Of a stretch of DNA of 64,000 bases, positions 17,977 to 27,429 are shown one piece after another (the stretch's first letter is position 1; each line of letters starts with the position of its first letter). This stretch comes from Micrococcaceae bacterium. Its GTDB lineage: Bacteria; Actinomycetota; Actinomycetes; Actinomycetales; Micrococcaceae. The stretch spans positions 23,066-87,065 of the forward strand of contig JABXHI010000059.1 of NCBI GenBank assembly GCA_013393415.1, given 5' to 3'. The notes beneath the pieces are model-generated. The model did no database searches and was not told the DNA's origin. It was given only the letters and a program-made list of their open reading frames with translations. The position numbers and the translations under genes were made by a program.

Positions 17977-19476
17977 GTGACTCAAGCTGCGATTGCACCC
18001 ACCACACAACGCTCGTATGAGATTCGGACGTTCGGATGCCAAATGAATGTCCACGATTCCGAGAGAATTTCTGGTCTCTTAGAAGAACGCGGATACACAG
18101 TGGCTGATGCTGAAGCCACACCCGATCTCGTGGTATTCAATACCTGTGCAGTGCGTGAAAACGCCGCAAATAAACTCTATGGGCACCTCGGTAACCTCAA
18201 GGTCGTCAAGGATGAACATCCTGGGATGCAAATTGCTGTAGGTGGCTGCCTGGCCCAAAAAGATCAGGACAGTATCGTTGAGCGAGCTCCCTGGGTGGAT
18301 GTTGTTTTTGGCACGCACAACATCGGATCACTCCCGGTGCTACTAGAACGTTCGCGTCACAATGAGTCTGCACAAGTCGAACTCTTGGAAGCATTGGAAA
18401 CATTTCCTTCGACCTTGCCCACGAAAAGAGAGTCCAGCTACTCTGGTTGGGTTTCCATTTCGGTGGGTTGCAACAACACCTGTACGTTTTGTATCGTTCC
18501 ATCCCTGCGTGGAAAAGAGAAAGATCGCAGGCCTGGAGACATTCTGTCCGAGGTACAGGCACTTGTGGACGACGGTGCCGTGGAAGTCACCTTGCTTGGT
18601 CAAAACGTGAACACCTACGGTGTGGAATTCCGTGATCGTCAGGCTTTCTCGAAACTCCTGCGAGCCACAGGCGACATTGAAGGTCTGGAACGCGTTCGGT
18701 TTACGAGTCCGCACCCAGCATCATTTACCGAAGATGTCATTGATGCAATGGCCGAAACTCCTAATGTTATGCCGCAGCTGCATATGCCCTTGCAATCGGG
18801 TTCAGACGCGATTTTGAAATCGATGCGTCGTTCGTATCGTTCAAAGCGATTTCTCGGAATTTTAGATAAGGTTCGGGAACGCATCCCACATGCGGCCGTT
18901 ACGACAGATATTATCGTGGGTTTCCCCGGCGAGACCGAGGAAGATTTCCAACAGACGCTAGACGTCGTGGAGGCTTCCCGATTTTCTATGGCCTACACCT
19001 TCCAATATTCTCCACGCGAAGGAACGCCTGCTGCAGAAATGGGAGACCAAATTCCAAAAGAAGTCGTGCAAGAACGCTTCGAGCGCTTGGTCGCCCTACA
19101 AGATCGGATAGCCGCGGAAGAGTCTGCCAAACGCGTGGGCACCGAACAAGAAGTACTGGTCACCAACGATACCGGCGCACGAGGCGAGCAAACAGGACGT
19201 CTCACAGGACGGGCACCAGATAACCGTCTCGTGCACTTTAGCCTCCCGCATGGCGTAGAAAGTCCGCGACCCGGTGATTTTGTGACGGTGCCGATCACCG
19301 AAGCGTACTCGTATCACCTCATTGCTGATCCGACCAGTGCAGACCAGTACTTCCTGCGCCGGTCGCGTGCTGGAGATGCCTGGGATCGTCGTCAAGCCGA
19401 ATCGTGCGGTACCGGCCCGTCGGTACCAACAGCTGGTGTCAACCTCGGGCTGCCGAGCTTGCGTGTCGACGCATAA
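17977..19476 (+). CDS. miaB: tRNA-2-methylthio-N6-dimethylallyladenosine synthase
   Basis: MiaB is a radical-SAM methylthiotransferase acting on i6A37 of tRNA after MiaA. The 499-residue protein has the N-terminal UPF0004 domain ([15 protein letters not shown], with cluster-binding Cys residues), the radical-SAM triad CNNTCTFC near residue 165 and a C-terminal TRAM domain. I chose GTG 17977 because it lies after the recX stop and just before the conserved start. A TTG at 17950 lies inside recX. Its end overlaps miaA, so the two enzymes that act in sequence on A37 are coupled. Confidence 0.96.
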   Translation: MTQAAIAPTTQRSYEIRTFGCQMNVHDSERISGLLEERGYTVADAEATPDLVVFNTCAVRENAANKLYGHLGNLKVVKDEHPGMQIAVGGCLAQKDQDSIVERAPWVDVVFGTHNIGSLPVLLERSRHNESAQVELLEALETFPSTLPTKRESSYSGWVSISVGCNNTCTFCIVPSLRGKEKDRRPGDILSEVQALVDDGAVEVTLLGQNVNTYGVEFRDRQAFSKLLRATGDIEGLERVRFTSPHPASFTEDVIDAMAETPNVMPQLHMPLQSGSDAILKSMRRSYRSKRFLGILDKVRERIPHAAVTTDIIVGFPGETEEDFQQTLDVVEASRFSMAYTFQYSPREGTPAAEMGDQIPKEVVQERFERLVALQDRIAAEESAKRVGTEQEVLVTNDTGARGEQTGRLTGRAPDNRLVHFSLPHGVESPRPGDFVTVPITEAYSYHLIADPTSADQYFLRRSRAGDAWDRRQAESCGTGPSVPTAGVNLGLPSLRVDA

Positions 19477-20383
19477 TAGACCGCCAGTTGTGGCGCTTGT
19501 CGGAGCCACGGCAACAGGAAAATCTGATCTGGCCGTGGCCCTGGCGCAGGCAGTCGATGGTGAAATTATTAATGCTGATGCCATGCAGTTCTATCAAGGC
19601 ATGGACATTGGTACGGCGAAAATCACTGAAGCCGAACAGCAAGGTATTGTTCATCATCTGCTGGATATATACCCGCTGCATGTCGAGGCAACTGTCGCCG
19701 GGTTTCAAACGCAAGCTCGAAATACGATTACGGATATTCGAACCCGCGACAGAATACCGATTTTGGTCGGCGGATCTGGCCTGTACGTCCGAGCAGCGCT
19801 GGACACTTTAGAATTTCCGCCGACCAATACTGCGCTACGCCAACAACTCATCGGGGAAGTCGAGTTGTCAGGTATCGACCATCTGGTCAAGGAATTGCAA
19901 ACAGTGGATCCCGATGCCGCCCACCGGCTCAGCGATGAGCGACGAATCATTCGTGCAGTAGAAGTGCATCGACTCACGGGTCGACCCTTCAGCTCATTCA
20001 TGCCGCAACGCGAATATCATCCGGATACCCAGCCGGTAGTTCAAATTGGGTTGAGTATTCCCCGTACGCTATTGCACGAGCGAGTCGAACAACGGGTTTA
20101 TAAGATGTTCGACGCAGGGTGGGTCGAAGAAGTGAGTCGTCTGCAAGACGTCGGACTGGCCCAGGCCCCAACCGCTTCGAAGGCTATTGGGTACCGCCAA
20201 ATGCTGGACTACTTGGCCGGTTCCATCACCAGAAACGAAGCAATCGAATCTACAATAGTAGCCACGCGGCGATTTGCCCGTCGCCAAGAAACTTGGTTTA
20301 AAGCCGATCACCGAGTTCACTGGATTGATACACAATCCGATGATCTCGTGGCAGATGCTTTAACCGTCATTGAATCACGCTAG
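19463..20383 (+). CDS. miaA: tRNA dimethylallyltransferase
   Basis: MiaA transfers the dimethylallyl group to N6 of A37 in tRNAs reading UNN codons. The 306-residue protein has Walker [13 protein letters not shown] near residue 13, the [15 protein letters not shown] segment, [11 protein letters not shown], and [21 protein letters not shown] chose GTG 19463, which overlaps the miaB stop by 14 bases. An upstream in-frame ATG at 19322 would add 47 residues read through miaB with no family match. Downstream lies the DapF-like gene, 9 bases after the stop. Confidence 0.94.
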   Translation: MSTHNRPPVVALVGATATGKSDLAVALAQAVDGEIINADAMQFYQGMDIGTAKITEAEQQGIVHHLLDIYPLHVEATVAGFQTQARNTITDIRTRDRIPILVGGSGLYVRAALDTLEFPPTNTALRQQLIGEVELSGIDHLVKELQTVDPDAAHRLSDERRIIRAVEVHRLTGRPFSSFMPQREYHPDTQPVVQIGLSIPRTLLHERVEQRVYKMFDAGWVEEVSRLQDVGLAQAPTASKAIGYRQMLDYLAGSITRNEAIESTIVATRRFARRQETWFKADHRVHWIDTQSDDLVADALTVIESR

Positions 20384-20392
20384 GGTGCACTC

Positions 20393-21304
20393 ATGACCGC
20401 TAAACCACAGCCACTGCACGAGCAAGGCTTGCTTCGTCAAACTCTTGCTGGGACTCGGTTTGTTAAAATCGCGGGCCCGGTAGGGGACTGGATCGTGTTC
20501 TATGATGCCGCGGACGCAATCACGCTCACAGAAAAACGCGTTATCGCTCTCTGCGACAGGGTGGGTGGCGTTGGAGCCAGGGGAGTCGTGCTGATAGCCC
20601 CGGCCCAAGACTCCTCGAGCGGGACCACCCCGCAATCCCGTATCGAGGCGTGGCACGCTGACGGCGCACCAGCCCACAACATGACCGAGCCAGCACGTGC
20701 CGCGACCTGCGGCCTGGCTGTCTTGAATAAAATTTCGGTCGAGGAAACCAGCCATCACATCTTCGAATCCAACTTTGGGCCGATTACTACGGTCTATACA
20801 CCTTCATATATTGGTGTCGACATTGGACAATGGGCGTTTACTGAACCGAATACGGCCGAAGCAGCAGGCTCAGACGTACTCGTGATGGCGGCAGGACTCA
20901 CTGATCCACGACCGGGGCTAAGCGTGCACATCCAAACCAACCATGTCACCATTGCCGTGGAATCAGTGCACGAGCTTGAAACCATCGATCTTGAGCAGCA
21001 ACCTTCCCTTGAGCCACCCCCTACCATGCCAACCAGCACCAGTTTCGTCGTACCCCAAGATCCCCTGATGGACGAGCAAATGGGCCAGCTTCGACTGCGG
21101 AGCTACACAGAAAATCGGAACGATCACGATCTTGCATCCGCCGCTGCCGCTGCGACCGTTGCATTTCAAACTTGGTCAGGGCTCAAGCAGCTAAAGATTT
21201 GGAATGTGGCAACCGAACACGGCGACATCGTCGTCCAGATGCACGAGAAACAGCGGCTGTCGACCTTCGCTAAGCTATCGACTGCATTCTTTGGCACACT
21301 CTAG
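20393..21304 (+). CDS. Diaminopimelate epimerase homologue lacking both catalytic cysteines (probable pseudoenzyme)
   Basis: This 303-residue gene occupies the usual dapF position after miaA. It keeps the DapF frame: a VKIAGPVGDWIVFYD start, LCDRVGGVGARGVV, and ADGAPAHNMTEPAR. The active-site motifs are broken. The MCGNGxR motif reads MTEPAR, so the first catalytic Cys is gone. The GNDF Asn is replaced. The late GET-x-ACGTG motif reads ENRNDHDLASAAAAAT, removing the second Cys and the substrate loop. The frame is intact, so this is not simple decay. DAP epimerisation by this protein is unlikely; a structural or regulatory role, or a changed substrate, is possible. Confidence 0.8.
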   Translation: MTAKPQPLHEQGLLRQTLAGTRFVKIAGPVGDWIVFYDAADAITLTEKRVIALCDRVGGVGARGVVLIAPAQDSSSGTTPQSRIEAWHADGAPAHNMTEPARAATCGLAVLNKISVEETSHHIFESNFGPITTVYTPSYIGVDIGQWAFTEPNTAEAAGSDVLVMAAGLTDPRPGLSVHIQTNHVTIAVESVHELETIDLEQQPSLEPPPTMPTSTSFVVPQDPLMDEQMGQLRLRSYTENRNDHDLASAAAAATVAFQTWSGLKQLKIWNVATEHGDIVVQMHEKQRLSTFAKLSTAFFGTL

Positions 21305-21918
21305 GCACGCTCGATATGCAAAATACGGAACCCTTTGTCCGTTGCCGGCCGCCGAACTGTGAATTCCCCAGGACTGTGCTCATCAAGCATCTTGGCAATC
21401 CAAGGCATCAGGGAATCGGCTCCAAGTTTCTTTGCCACCACCAACCAAGCGTGTCCACCATGATTAAGTACCGGCAACCAGCGTGACAAAATCTCATGCA
21501 GTGCTTGCTTGCCGATACGGATCGGTGGATTCGACCAGATCACGTCAAAACGCGCATCCTCAGGCACTTCATCAGGATGTTGCACGGTGATGTTGTCCAC
21601 GCCGAGACGCGCTGCATTGGAAGCTGTCAGACTCGCAGCACGTTCGTTGACTTCGATAGCCGTCACGCGAGCGTCCGGAGCGAGGAGCCCCATCGTCAGA
21701 GCGACGGGCCCCCACCCAGAACCGATATCTAAAAACTCTCCGGCCGTAGGTGGATGGGGGACGTTGTCGAGCAGCACTGCCGTGCCGCGATCAAGGCCAT
21801 CGGGCGAGAAAATGCTCCCGGCAGTTTCGACTTCGAAATCTTCTCCAGCCAGTTTCACCTCGACGACGCGTCGACGTGCTTGTCCGATGGGCGCAGCAGA
21901 AAAATAGTGATCGTTCAT
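21301..21918 (-). CDS. RsmC-like small-domain methyltransferase
   Basis: This 205-residue class I methyltransferase belongs to the MTS/RsmC-RlmG group that modifies guanosines in rRNA. It shows FLDIGSGWGPVALTMG (motif I), the acidic AIEVNERA strand and the diagnostic WSNPPIRIGKQ (NPPxH-type catalytic loop). It is the length of the single-domain form. I chose ATG 21918 because a TAGACT -10 lies 7 bases upstream; the longer frame from 21960 starts upstream of that promoter. It is convergent with the DapF-like gene, sharing its stop region. Confidence 0.85.
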   Translation of the reverse strand: MNDHYFSAAPIGQARRRVVEVKLAGEDFEVETAGSIFSPDGLDRGTAVLLDNVPHPPTAGEFLDIGSGWGPVALTMGLLAPDARVTAIEVNERAASLTASNAARLGVDNITVQHPDEVPEDARFDVIWSNPPIRIGKQALHEILSRWLPVLNHGGHAWLVVAKKLGADSLMPWIAKMLDEHSPGEFTVRRPATDKGFRILHIERA

Positions 21919-21925
21919 CGTGCTT

Positions 21926-21931
21926 AGTCTA
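21926..21931 (-). promoter_or_regulatory. -10 element of a leaderless promoter for the RsmC-like gene
   Basis: TAGACT on the minus strand ends 7 bases before the ATG at 21918. Confidence 0.6.
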
Positions 21932-22052
21932 ATACGACCAAGGCCACCAATTGTTGCCATTCCGGGGTGCTGCGGTGAACGATCGCTGGAATACTACACC
22001 TCAAGATTGTGTTGTATTGCTTACAAGAGTGCACAAAACATCACGCGGGTCT

Positions 22053-22085
22053 CTCCACACTCGTGGCTGATCTCGAGTCGTGGAG
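22053..22085. other. Imperfect hairpin upstream of hflX
   Basis: CTCCAC-a-CTCG pairs with CGAG-tc-GTGGAG. It lies between the divergent RsmC-like gene and hflX, just before a TACAAT -10 candidate (22103-22108). Its function is unknown. Confidence 0.4.
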
Positions 22086-22138
22086 CGTCACGTGTGAAAG
22101 ACTACAATTAAGGAATAGAACCTCTGCACAAGGAGAAA

Positions 22139-23674
22139 ATGGTCACTCAACACGAACCCACTGATCCTCAAGTTGATCAGCAAGTCAAAAAGCTGATCGA
22201 TCGGATCTTATCTGCCGAAGATGCGAAAGCTTCGCACACCCAGGCGGACGATGAGTATGCGAAAAATGCTCAGGCGCTTGATGCCGGGGGATCGAATTAC
22301 ACTGAATTCGATGGTGATCAATTCGAATTGGCCCAGCGCCATGCCCTGCGGCGTGTGGCCGGATTATCCACCGAACTGGAGGATGTCACCGAGGTTGAAT
22401 ATCGTCAGCTTCGCTTGGAGAATGTTGTGTTGGCGGGGCTGTGGACCGAAGGCACAGTAACCGAAGCCGAGCACTCCCTGCGTGAATTGGCCGCACTTGC
22501 CAACACTGCCGGGTCGACTGTGCTCGACGGGATCATCCAACGACGTCACGCGCCAGATCCGGCAACTTTTCTCGGTCGAGGCAAAGCAGAACAACTCGCT
22601 GACGTTGTGCGCGAGCATGGGGCAGATACGATCATCGTTGACACCGAATTGGCGCCATCACAGCGTCGCGGGCTCGAAGATGTCTGCCGTGTTAAAGTCA
22701 TTGACCGTACGGCACTGATCCTCGATATTTTTGCCCAACACGCTCAATCTAAAGAGGGTAAGGCTCAAGTCGAGCTAGCCCAGCTGGAATACCTGCTGCC
22801 ACGACTGCGCGGTTGGGGCGAATCTATGTCTCGTCAGGCCGGCGGTCAGGCCGCAGGCGGTGCTGGGATCGGCTCGCGTGGCCCCGGTGAGACGAAGATT
22901 GAACTCGACCGTCGTCGAATCCGCGATCGGATGGCGAAACTTCGTCGCGAAATCAAAGGCATGAAAAATGCTCGCGAGACGAAGCGAGCTCGCCGACGTC
23001 GTAATCAGGTCCCGTCTGTAGCCATCGCGGGGTATACAAACGCTGGAAAGTCCTCGATCCTCAACCGTTTGACCAAAGCTGGCGTCATAGTAGAAAACGC
23101 TTTGTTTGCTACGTTGGACCCGACGGTCCGATCCGCTGAATCAATTGACGGTGTTGCGTATACGCTCACCGACACGGTCGGTTTCGTTCGGCAGCTTCCG
23201 ACTCAGTTAGTTGAGGCATTTCGATCGACGCTGGAAGAAGTCGATGAAGCGGATCTGATTGTGCATGTTGTTGATGCCTCTCATCCAGAGCCTGAAGCTC
23301 AGATTATGGCTGTTCGACAGGTCTTCGCCGAGACACAGATCGCAGACATTAGTGAACTCATGGTCTTCAACAAAGCAGATGCGGCAGACCCACTTGTGCT
23401 GGCGGGTTTGCAACGCAAATATCCGCAGGCGCTGATTGTCTCGGCTGCATCGGGTGAAGGATTCGCACAGCTGGAGGCGGCAATCGCCCAGCGACTACCA
23501 CGTCCCAGTGTGCACCTGGATTTGTTAGTGCCTTATACCGACGGCGATGTCGTGCACCGACTACACTCGGATGACACTGAAATTTTGACGGAAACTTATG
23601 AACCAGAAGGTACTGCGATGACCGTGCTGGTCTACCCCCAAGACAAGGACAATTACCTCAGCTATGTCCGGTAA
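22139..23674 (+). CDS. hflX: GTPase HflX
   Basis: HflX is a ribosome-associated GTPase that rescues or splits stalled ribosomes, often under stress. The 511-residue protein has the N-terminal glycine-rich HflX domain with SRQAGGQAAGGAGIGSRGPGE and ELDRRRIRDRM. The G domain follows with G1 GYTNAGKS near residue 298, G3 DTVGF and G4 NKAD. An extra ~70-residue N-terminal segment is acidic and poorly conserved. AAGGAG at 22130-22135 precedes the ATG. Its end overlaps the helicase gene by 11 bases. Confidence 0.95.
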   Translation: MVTQHEPTDPQVDQQVKKLIDRILSAEDAKASHTQADDEYAKNAQALDAGGSNYTEFDGDQFELAQRHALRRVAGLSTELEDVTEVEYRQLRLENVVLAGLWTEGTVTEAEHSLRELAALANTAGSTVLDGIIQRRHAPDPATFLGRGKAEQLADVVREHGADTIIVDTELAPSQRRGLEDVCRVKVIDRTALILDIFAQHAQSKEGKAQVELAQLEYLLPRLRGWGESMSRQAGGQAAGGAGIGSRGPGETKIELDRRRIRDRMAKLRREIKGMKNARETKRARRRRNQVPSVAIAGYTNAGKSSILNRLTKAGVIVENALFATLDPTVRSAESIDGVAYTLTDTVGFVRQLPTQLVEAFRSTLEEVDEADLIVHVVDASHPEPEAQIMAVRQVFAETQIADISELMVFNKADAADPLVLAGLQRKYPQALIVSAASGEGFAQLEAAIAQRLPRPSVHLDLLVPYTDGDVVHRLHSDDTEILTETYEPEGTAMTVLVYPQDKDNYLSYVR

Positions 23675-25706
23675 GCAACCGGTAGACACCAAAGCAGCCA
23701 GCCAAGCGCAAACGCAAGTGAGCGCCTGGTTGGCTGATGTCGTTGACGAACTCGGCGGTCAGTCTCGACCCGGTCAACAACAGATGGCCACCGAAGTCAC
23801 TCAGGCCCTGGAGACTGGTACCCACCTCTTGGTTCAAGCGGGCACCGGGACCGGTAAATCCCTTGCATATTTGGTGCCGTCAGTGGACTATGCGCTCGGA
23901 AGTGATTCTCCGGTGGTCATCGCAACCGCAACACTTGCGCTACAAAGCCAAATCATCAATCGGGACCTACCCCGTCTCCTGGAGACGTTGAGCCCGGCAC
24001 TGCCGCGAAGCGTCGATGTCGCGTTGCTCAAGGGCCGAGCAAACTATGTGTGCAAGTATAAGTTGAATGGTGCAGCAACTGAACCCGATGATGACAGTCT
24101 GCTTGGTTCGACAGATGTCACTGGTCAACCACTGTCACAACTGGGTGATGAAGTCATGCGCTTACGTTCCTGGGCTGAGGATACTGACACCGGAGACCGC
24201 GATGATCTCAAACCGGGTGTCACGGATGAGGCATGGCGGCAAGTATCCGTCTCAGCACGCGAATGTATTGGTGCGTCCAAATGCCCATTTGCCGATGAAT
24301 GTTTTTCTGAGTTGGCGCGTGAGGCCGCGGGTGAGGCTGACATTGTTGTCACCAACCATGCTATGCTCGCGATCGCGGCGTTCGAGGACCTCAACATTAT
24401 GCCTGACACCGATGTGATCGTGATTGACGAAGCGCACGAACTCACCGACAGAGTCACTTCGGCGGTCACCACTCATTTGTCCGGTCCAATGATCCGTAGC
24501 GTGGCAAAGCAGGCGAGACAAGATGCCTCGGTTGTGGCCACAGATCTTACCGATGCTGCGGTGGCACTGGAAGCCGCATTCACCCCGGCCCCCACCGGTT
24601 GGTTTTCACAAGGACTCAACGAGCACCAGCTGACCGCGCTGGAAACTGTGCGGGAAGAAACACGGCACATGCTGAGTGACCTGAAAGAAACCGGCAGCGC
24701 AGACTCGGAGGACTCCGAACGACAGCTCACGAAAAACCGTTTGACCGAGATTCTCGACACCGCCGAGCAACTGATTTCAGCGGGATCACAACCCCAGTCA
24801 GACACCGTCGTGTGGGCAACCCGGCCATCGCATTTTGAACCCGGCCAGGGCTGGGTCGAAGCAGACCCGCATGGAGCGCCGCTGCTCTATGCTGCACCAT
24901 TGTCTATTGCAGGTAAATTCCGAGACAAACTGCTCAACGAGACCACAACCATCCTCACGTCAGCAACCCTGGCTGTTGGTGGCAAGTTTGACGCGATCAC
25001 CGGCGATTTAGGATTCACCCTCAACGGGGGAACCAAGTACAAGACGCTTGATGTCGGTAGCCCCTTTGACTATCCGAAGCAGGGCATACTCTATGTCGCC
25101 GATGATCTGCCGAAGCCGGGACCACAGCCATCAATGCAATCACATGATCGGCTCGAACAGCTGTTGAAAGCATCCAACGGGGGAGCGCTATGTCTGTTCT
25201 CCTCGCGTAGTGCGGCAAAAGCGGCAGCAGAAGAAATGCGCTTACGTTTCGGCAAAGACCTGAACATCCTCGTTCAAGGCGAATCCACACTGTCTGGTCT
25301 CATCGATGAGTTCACCGACGACACCAGTGCGTGCCTTTTTGGGACGCTTACCTTGTGGCAAGGGGTCGATGTGCCAGGGGACGCGTTACGGCTGGTCACC
25401 ATCGATCGCATTCCCTTCCCACGCCCAGATGACCCGTTGGCTTCGGCCCGGGCACGCTATATCAGTCAACGCGGCGGCAACGGTTTCATGTCCGTGTCGG
25501 CTTCTCACGCGGCAGTCCGGCTAGCCCAGGGCGCAGGCCGCTTGATACGTTCAACGTCCGACCGCGGGGTGGTCGCTGTGCTTGATTCGAGACTGGCCAC
25601 TGCCGGTTATGGTGGATTCTTAAAAGCTTCTATGCCGGATTTCTGGGCCACGCGCTCGACCGAGCAGGTTTTAGGCAGTTTGCGGAGACTCTCTGCCAAG
25701 CTATAA
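23664..25706 (+). CDS. dinG: DinG/XPD-family ATP-dependent DNA helicase
   Basis: This 680-residue superfamily 2 helicase shows Walker A AGTGTGKSLAYLVP near residue 58, the DEAHEL box near 254 and the late motif LWQGVDVPGDALRLVTIDRIPFPRP. Four cysteines between motifs Ia and II (NYVCKYK, then ECIGASKC and ADECF, about residues 128-212) fit the iron-sulphur cluster of XPD/DinG enzymes. It probably unwinds 5'-3' at damaged or structured DNA. It starts within hflX and is coupled to it. In many relatives lexA lies next door, but here there is none before the LysM gene. Confidence 0.9.
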   Translation: MSGKQPVDTKAASQAQTQVSAWLADVVDELGGQSRPGQQQMATEVTQALETGTHLLVQAGTGTGKSLAYLVPSVDYALGSDSPVVIATATLALQSQIINRDLPRLLETLSPALPRSVDVALLKGRANYVCKYKLNGAATEPDDDSLLGSTDVTGQPLSQLGDEVMRLRSWAEDTDTGDRDDLKPGVTDEAWRQVSVSARECIGASKCPFADECFSELAREAAGEADIVVTNHAMLAIAAFEDLNIMPDTDVIVIDEAHELTDRVTSAVTTHLSGPMIRSVAKQARQDASVVATDLTDAAVALEAAFTPAPTGWFSQGLNEHQLTALETVREETRHMLSDLKETGSADSEDSERQLTKNRLTEILDTAEQLISAGSQPQSDTVVWATRPSHFEPGQGWVEADPHGAPLLYAAPLSIAGKFRDKLLNETTTILTSATLAVGGKFDAITGDLGFTLNGGTKYKTLDVGSPFDYPKQGILYVADDLPKPGPQPSMQSHDRLEQLLKASNGGALCLFSSRSAAKAAAEEMRLRFGKDLNILVQGESTLSGLIDEFTDDTSACLFGTLTLWQGVDVPGDALRLVTIDRIPFPRPDDPLASARARYISQRGGNGFMSVSASHAAVRLAQGAGRLIRSTSDRGVVAVLDSRLATAGYGGFLKASMPDFWATRSTEQVLGSLRRLSAKL

Positions 25707-25816
25707 AGCAGCTACCGGCCTCGTCGTTGTGCGTCTTCGGATCCTTATCCTGTCCTACCTGGTTGTTTCAATGAGTACATACGAAGTGTCACTCACAAAA
25801 CGCCAGGAGGGTATCG

Positions 25817-26170
25817 ATGAGCACTATGACGAACACGGGTTCGACCACCTCGACACTCACTTTGACCCGCAAAGGCCGCCGCACGATTCGAACACTCATC
25901 GTGATTGGGAGCCTCACAGTGGCCGGTGTGCTAACGGTTGTCCTGTGGTTTGGACTGCCAGGATCTTCTGCGGTGGCCTCCGACGGTTCTGAGCCAGAGG
26001 TGTACCAACAAATCATTGTGCAACCCGGGGATACGCTGTGGGAAATTTCTAGCAGGTTATCCCACGACTCAGACCAAGCCGTCGTGTTGGAAAAAATCCT
26101 GGAATACAACAGCCTGGAAACTTCCCATCTAGAAGTCGGTCAACCGCTCTATGTGCCGGCCGTGGAATAG
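25817..26170 (+). CDS. Membrane-anchored LysM protein
   Basis: This 117-residue protein has a basic N-terminus (TRKGRRTIRT), one membrane helix at about residues 29-48 and a C-terminal LysM domain (IIVQPGDTLWEISSRLSHDSDQAVVLEKILEYNSL, ending VGQPLYVPA). LysM binds peptidoglycan, so the domain should sit outside the membrane. GGAGGG at 25806-25811 sets the start. A LysM gene in this place, next to lexA/nrdR or the his genes, is common in Actinobacteria and resembles YneA-like division inhibitors, but no SOS box is visible here. Confidence 0.85.
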   Translation: MSTMTNTGSTTSTLTLTRKGRRTIRTLIVIGSLTVAGVLTVVLWFGLPGSSAVASDGSEPEVYQQIIVQPGDTLWEISSRLSHDSDQAVVLEKILEYNSLETSHLEVGQPLYVPAVE

Positions 26171-26213
26171 TCGTCTGCTGTTCATCGGCGTCACTCGCGG
26201 CTCTCAGTGTATC

Positions 26214-26238
26214 GTCACGGCTATGCTATAGCCGTGAC
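26214..26238 (+). promoter_or_regulatory. Perfect palindrome spanning the hisC -10 element and start codon
   Basis: GTCACGGCTAT (26214-26224) and ATAGCCGTGAC (26228-26238) are perfect inverted repeats of 11 bp around GCT. The -10 candidate TATGCT (26222-26227) sits at the centre, and GTG 26234 lies in the right arm. It could be an operator for a his repressor or the terminator of the LysM gene. Confidence 0.6.
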
Positions 26239-27349
26239 GAATCAGCATGAACACGCGAACACTACAGCCCTTGAAGCTCTGCCACTTCGAGACAATCTGC
26301 GCGGACAATCACCCTATGGTGCACCGCAGCTTGAAGTGCAGCACCTTCTCAACACCAACGAGAACACTCACCCGGTGCCGCAGCGTGTTGCCGACGCCAT
26401 AGGCACTGCCGTCCACGAGGCTGCTTCTTCGCTGAACCGGTATCCGGACCGTGAATTCACTGAACTGCGGCAACGTTTAGCGGCATATGTCGGCCACGGC
26501 CTGACACAAGACAATATCTGGGCTGCCAACGGATCCAACGAGGTACTGCAGCAAGTTCTGCAAGCATTTGGCGGACCTGGTCGCAGGGTCTTGAGCTTTC
26601 CGCCGACCTACTCGATGTATCCGTTGTTGGCGTCGGGAACGAATACCGAATACATCAGTGGTCTCCGGGGCACAGATTTCACGCTAACGCCTAACTCTGC
26701 GGCTCAACAGGTCAAAGAAACCCAGCCGGATATCGTCTTTCTATGCTCACCAAATAATCCCACCGGTACCGCACTTGGTCTGGATGTGGTGGAAGCCGTC
26801 TATGAAGCTGGTCAAGAATTCAACACCATGGTTGTCGTTGATGAAGCATACGAAGAGTTCTCCTTGGATGGCACCCAATCAGCGCTGACATTATTGCCGG
26901 GTCGCGAACGGCTTATCATTTCACGCACCATGTCCAAAGCATTTGCACTCGCCGGGGCCCGGCTTGGATACCTCGCGACATCACCTCAGGTAACGGATGC
27001 ATTGCGGCTCGTACGGCTCCCGTATCATTTATCAGCGATTACACAAGCAGCAGCCAATGCAGCACTCAAACATGTTGACGTGCTGCTCGGGACCGTCGAT
27101 GAAATCAAATCTCAACGTGACCGCATCGTCGATGAGCTCCAGCAGATGGGCCTGAGCCCGGCAGTGTCGGATTCAAACTTCGTGTTTTTTGGCTGGTTCG
27201 AGGACGCCCATGCAGTTTGGCAAGGTCTCTTAGATCGCGGAGTGTTAATCCGCGACGTAGGTATACCACACCACCTTCGTGTCACTGCCGGTACCGCAGA
27301 AGAAACGACCGCCTTTCTCGTTGCGCTGCGGGAAGTAATCGCCGCCTAG
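26234..27349 (+). CDS. hisC: Histidinol-phosphate aminotransferase
   Basis: HisC is the PLP enzyme that transaminates imidazole-acetol phosphate in histidine synthesis. The 371-residue fold-type I protein shows NTNENTHPVP near the N-terminus, FLCSPNNPTGTA, VVDEAYEEFS and the PLP-lysine motif SRTMSKAFALAGARLGYL near residue 234. I chose GTG 26234 because TATGCT lies 6 bases upstream, like other leaderless starts here; GTG 26207 lies upstream of that -10. hisB follows after an 80-base gap with its own TAGACT -10 candidate (27377-27382). Confidence 0.93.
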   Translation: MTNQHEHANTTALEALPLRDNLRGQSPYGAPQLEVQHLLNTNENTHPVPQRVADAIGTAVHEAASSLNRYPDREFTELRQRLAAYVGHGLTQDNIWAANGSNEVLQQVLQAFGGPGRRVLSFPPTYSMYPLLASGTNTEYISGLRGTDFTLTPNSAAQQVKETQPDIVFLCSPNNPTGTALGLDVVEAVYEAGQEFNTMVVVDEAYEEFSLDGTQSALTLLPGRERLIISRTMSKAFALAGARLGYLATSPQVTDALRLVRLPYHLSAITQAAANAALKHVDVLLGTVDEIKSQRDRIVDELQQMGLSPAVSDSNFVFFGWFEDAHAVWQGLLDRGVLIRDVGIPHHLRVTAGTAEETTAFLVALREVIAA

Positions 27350-27429
27350 AATAGCCTGCAACTACCGCGTACGAATTAGACTATGAATTTGCATACCAAA
27401 ACCGCCGAATAAGGAGCTTCCTGACCTCA

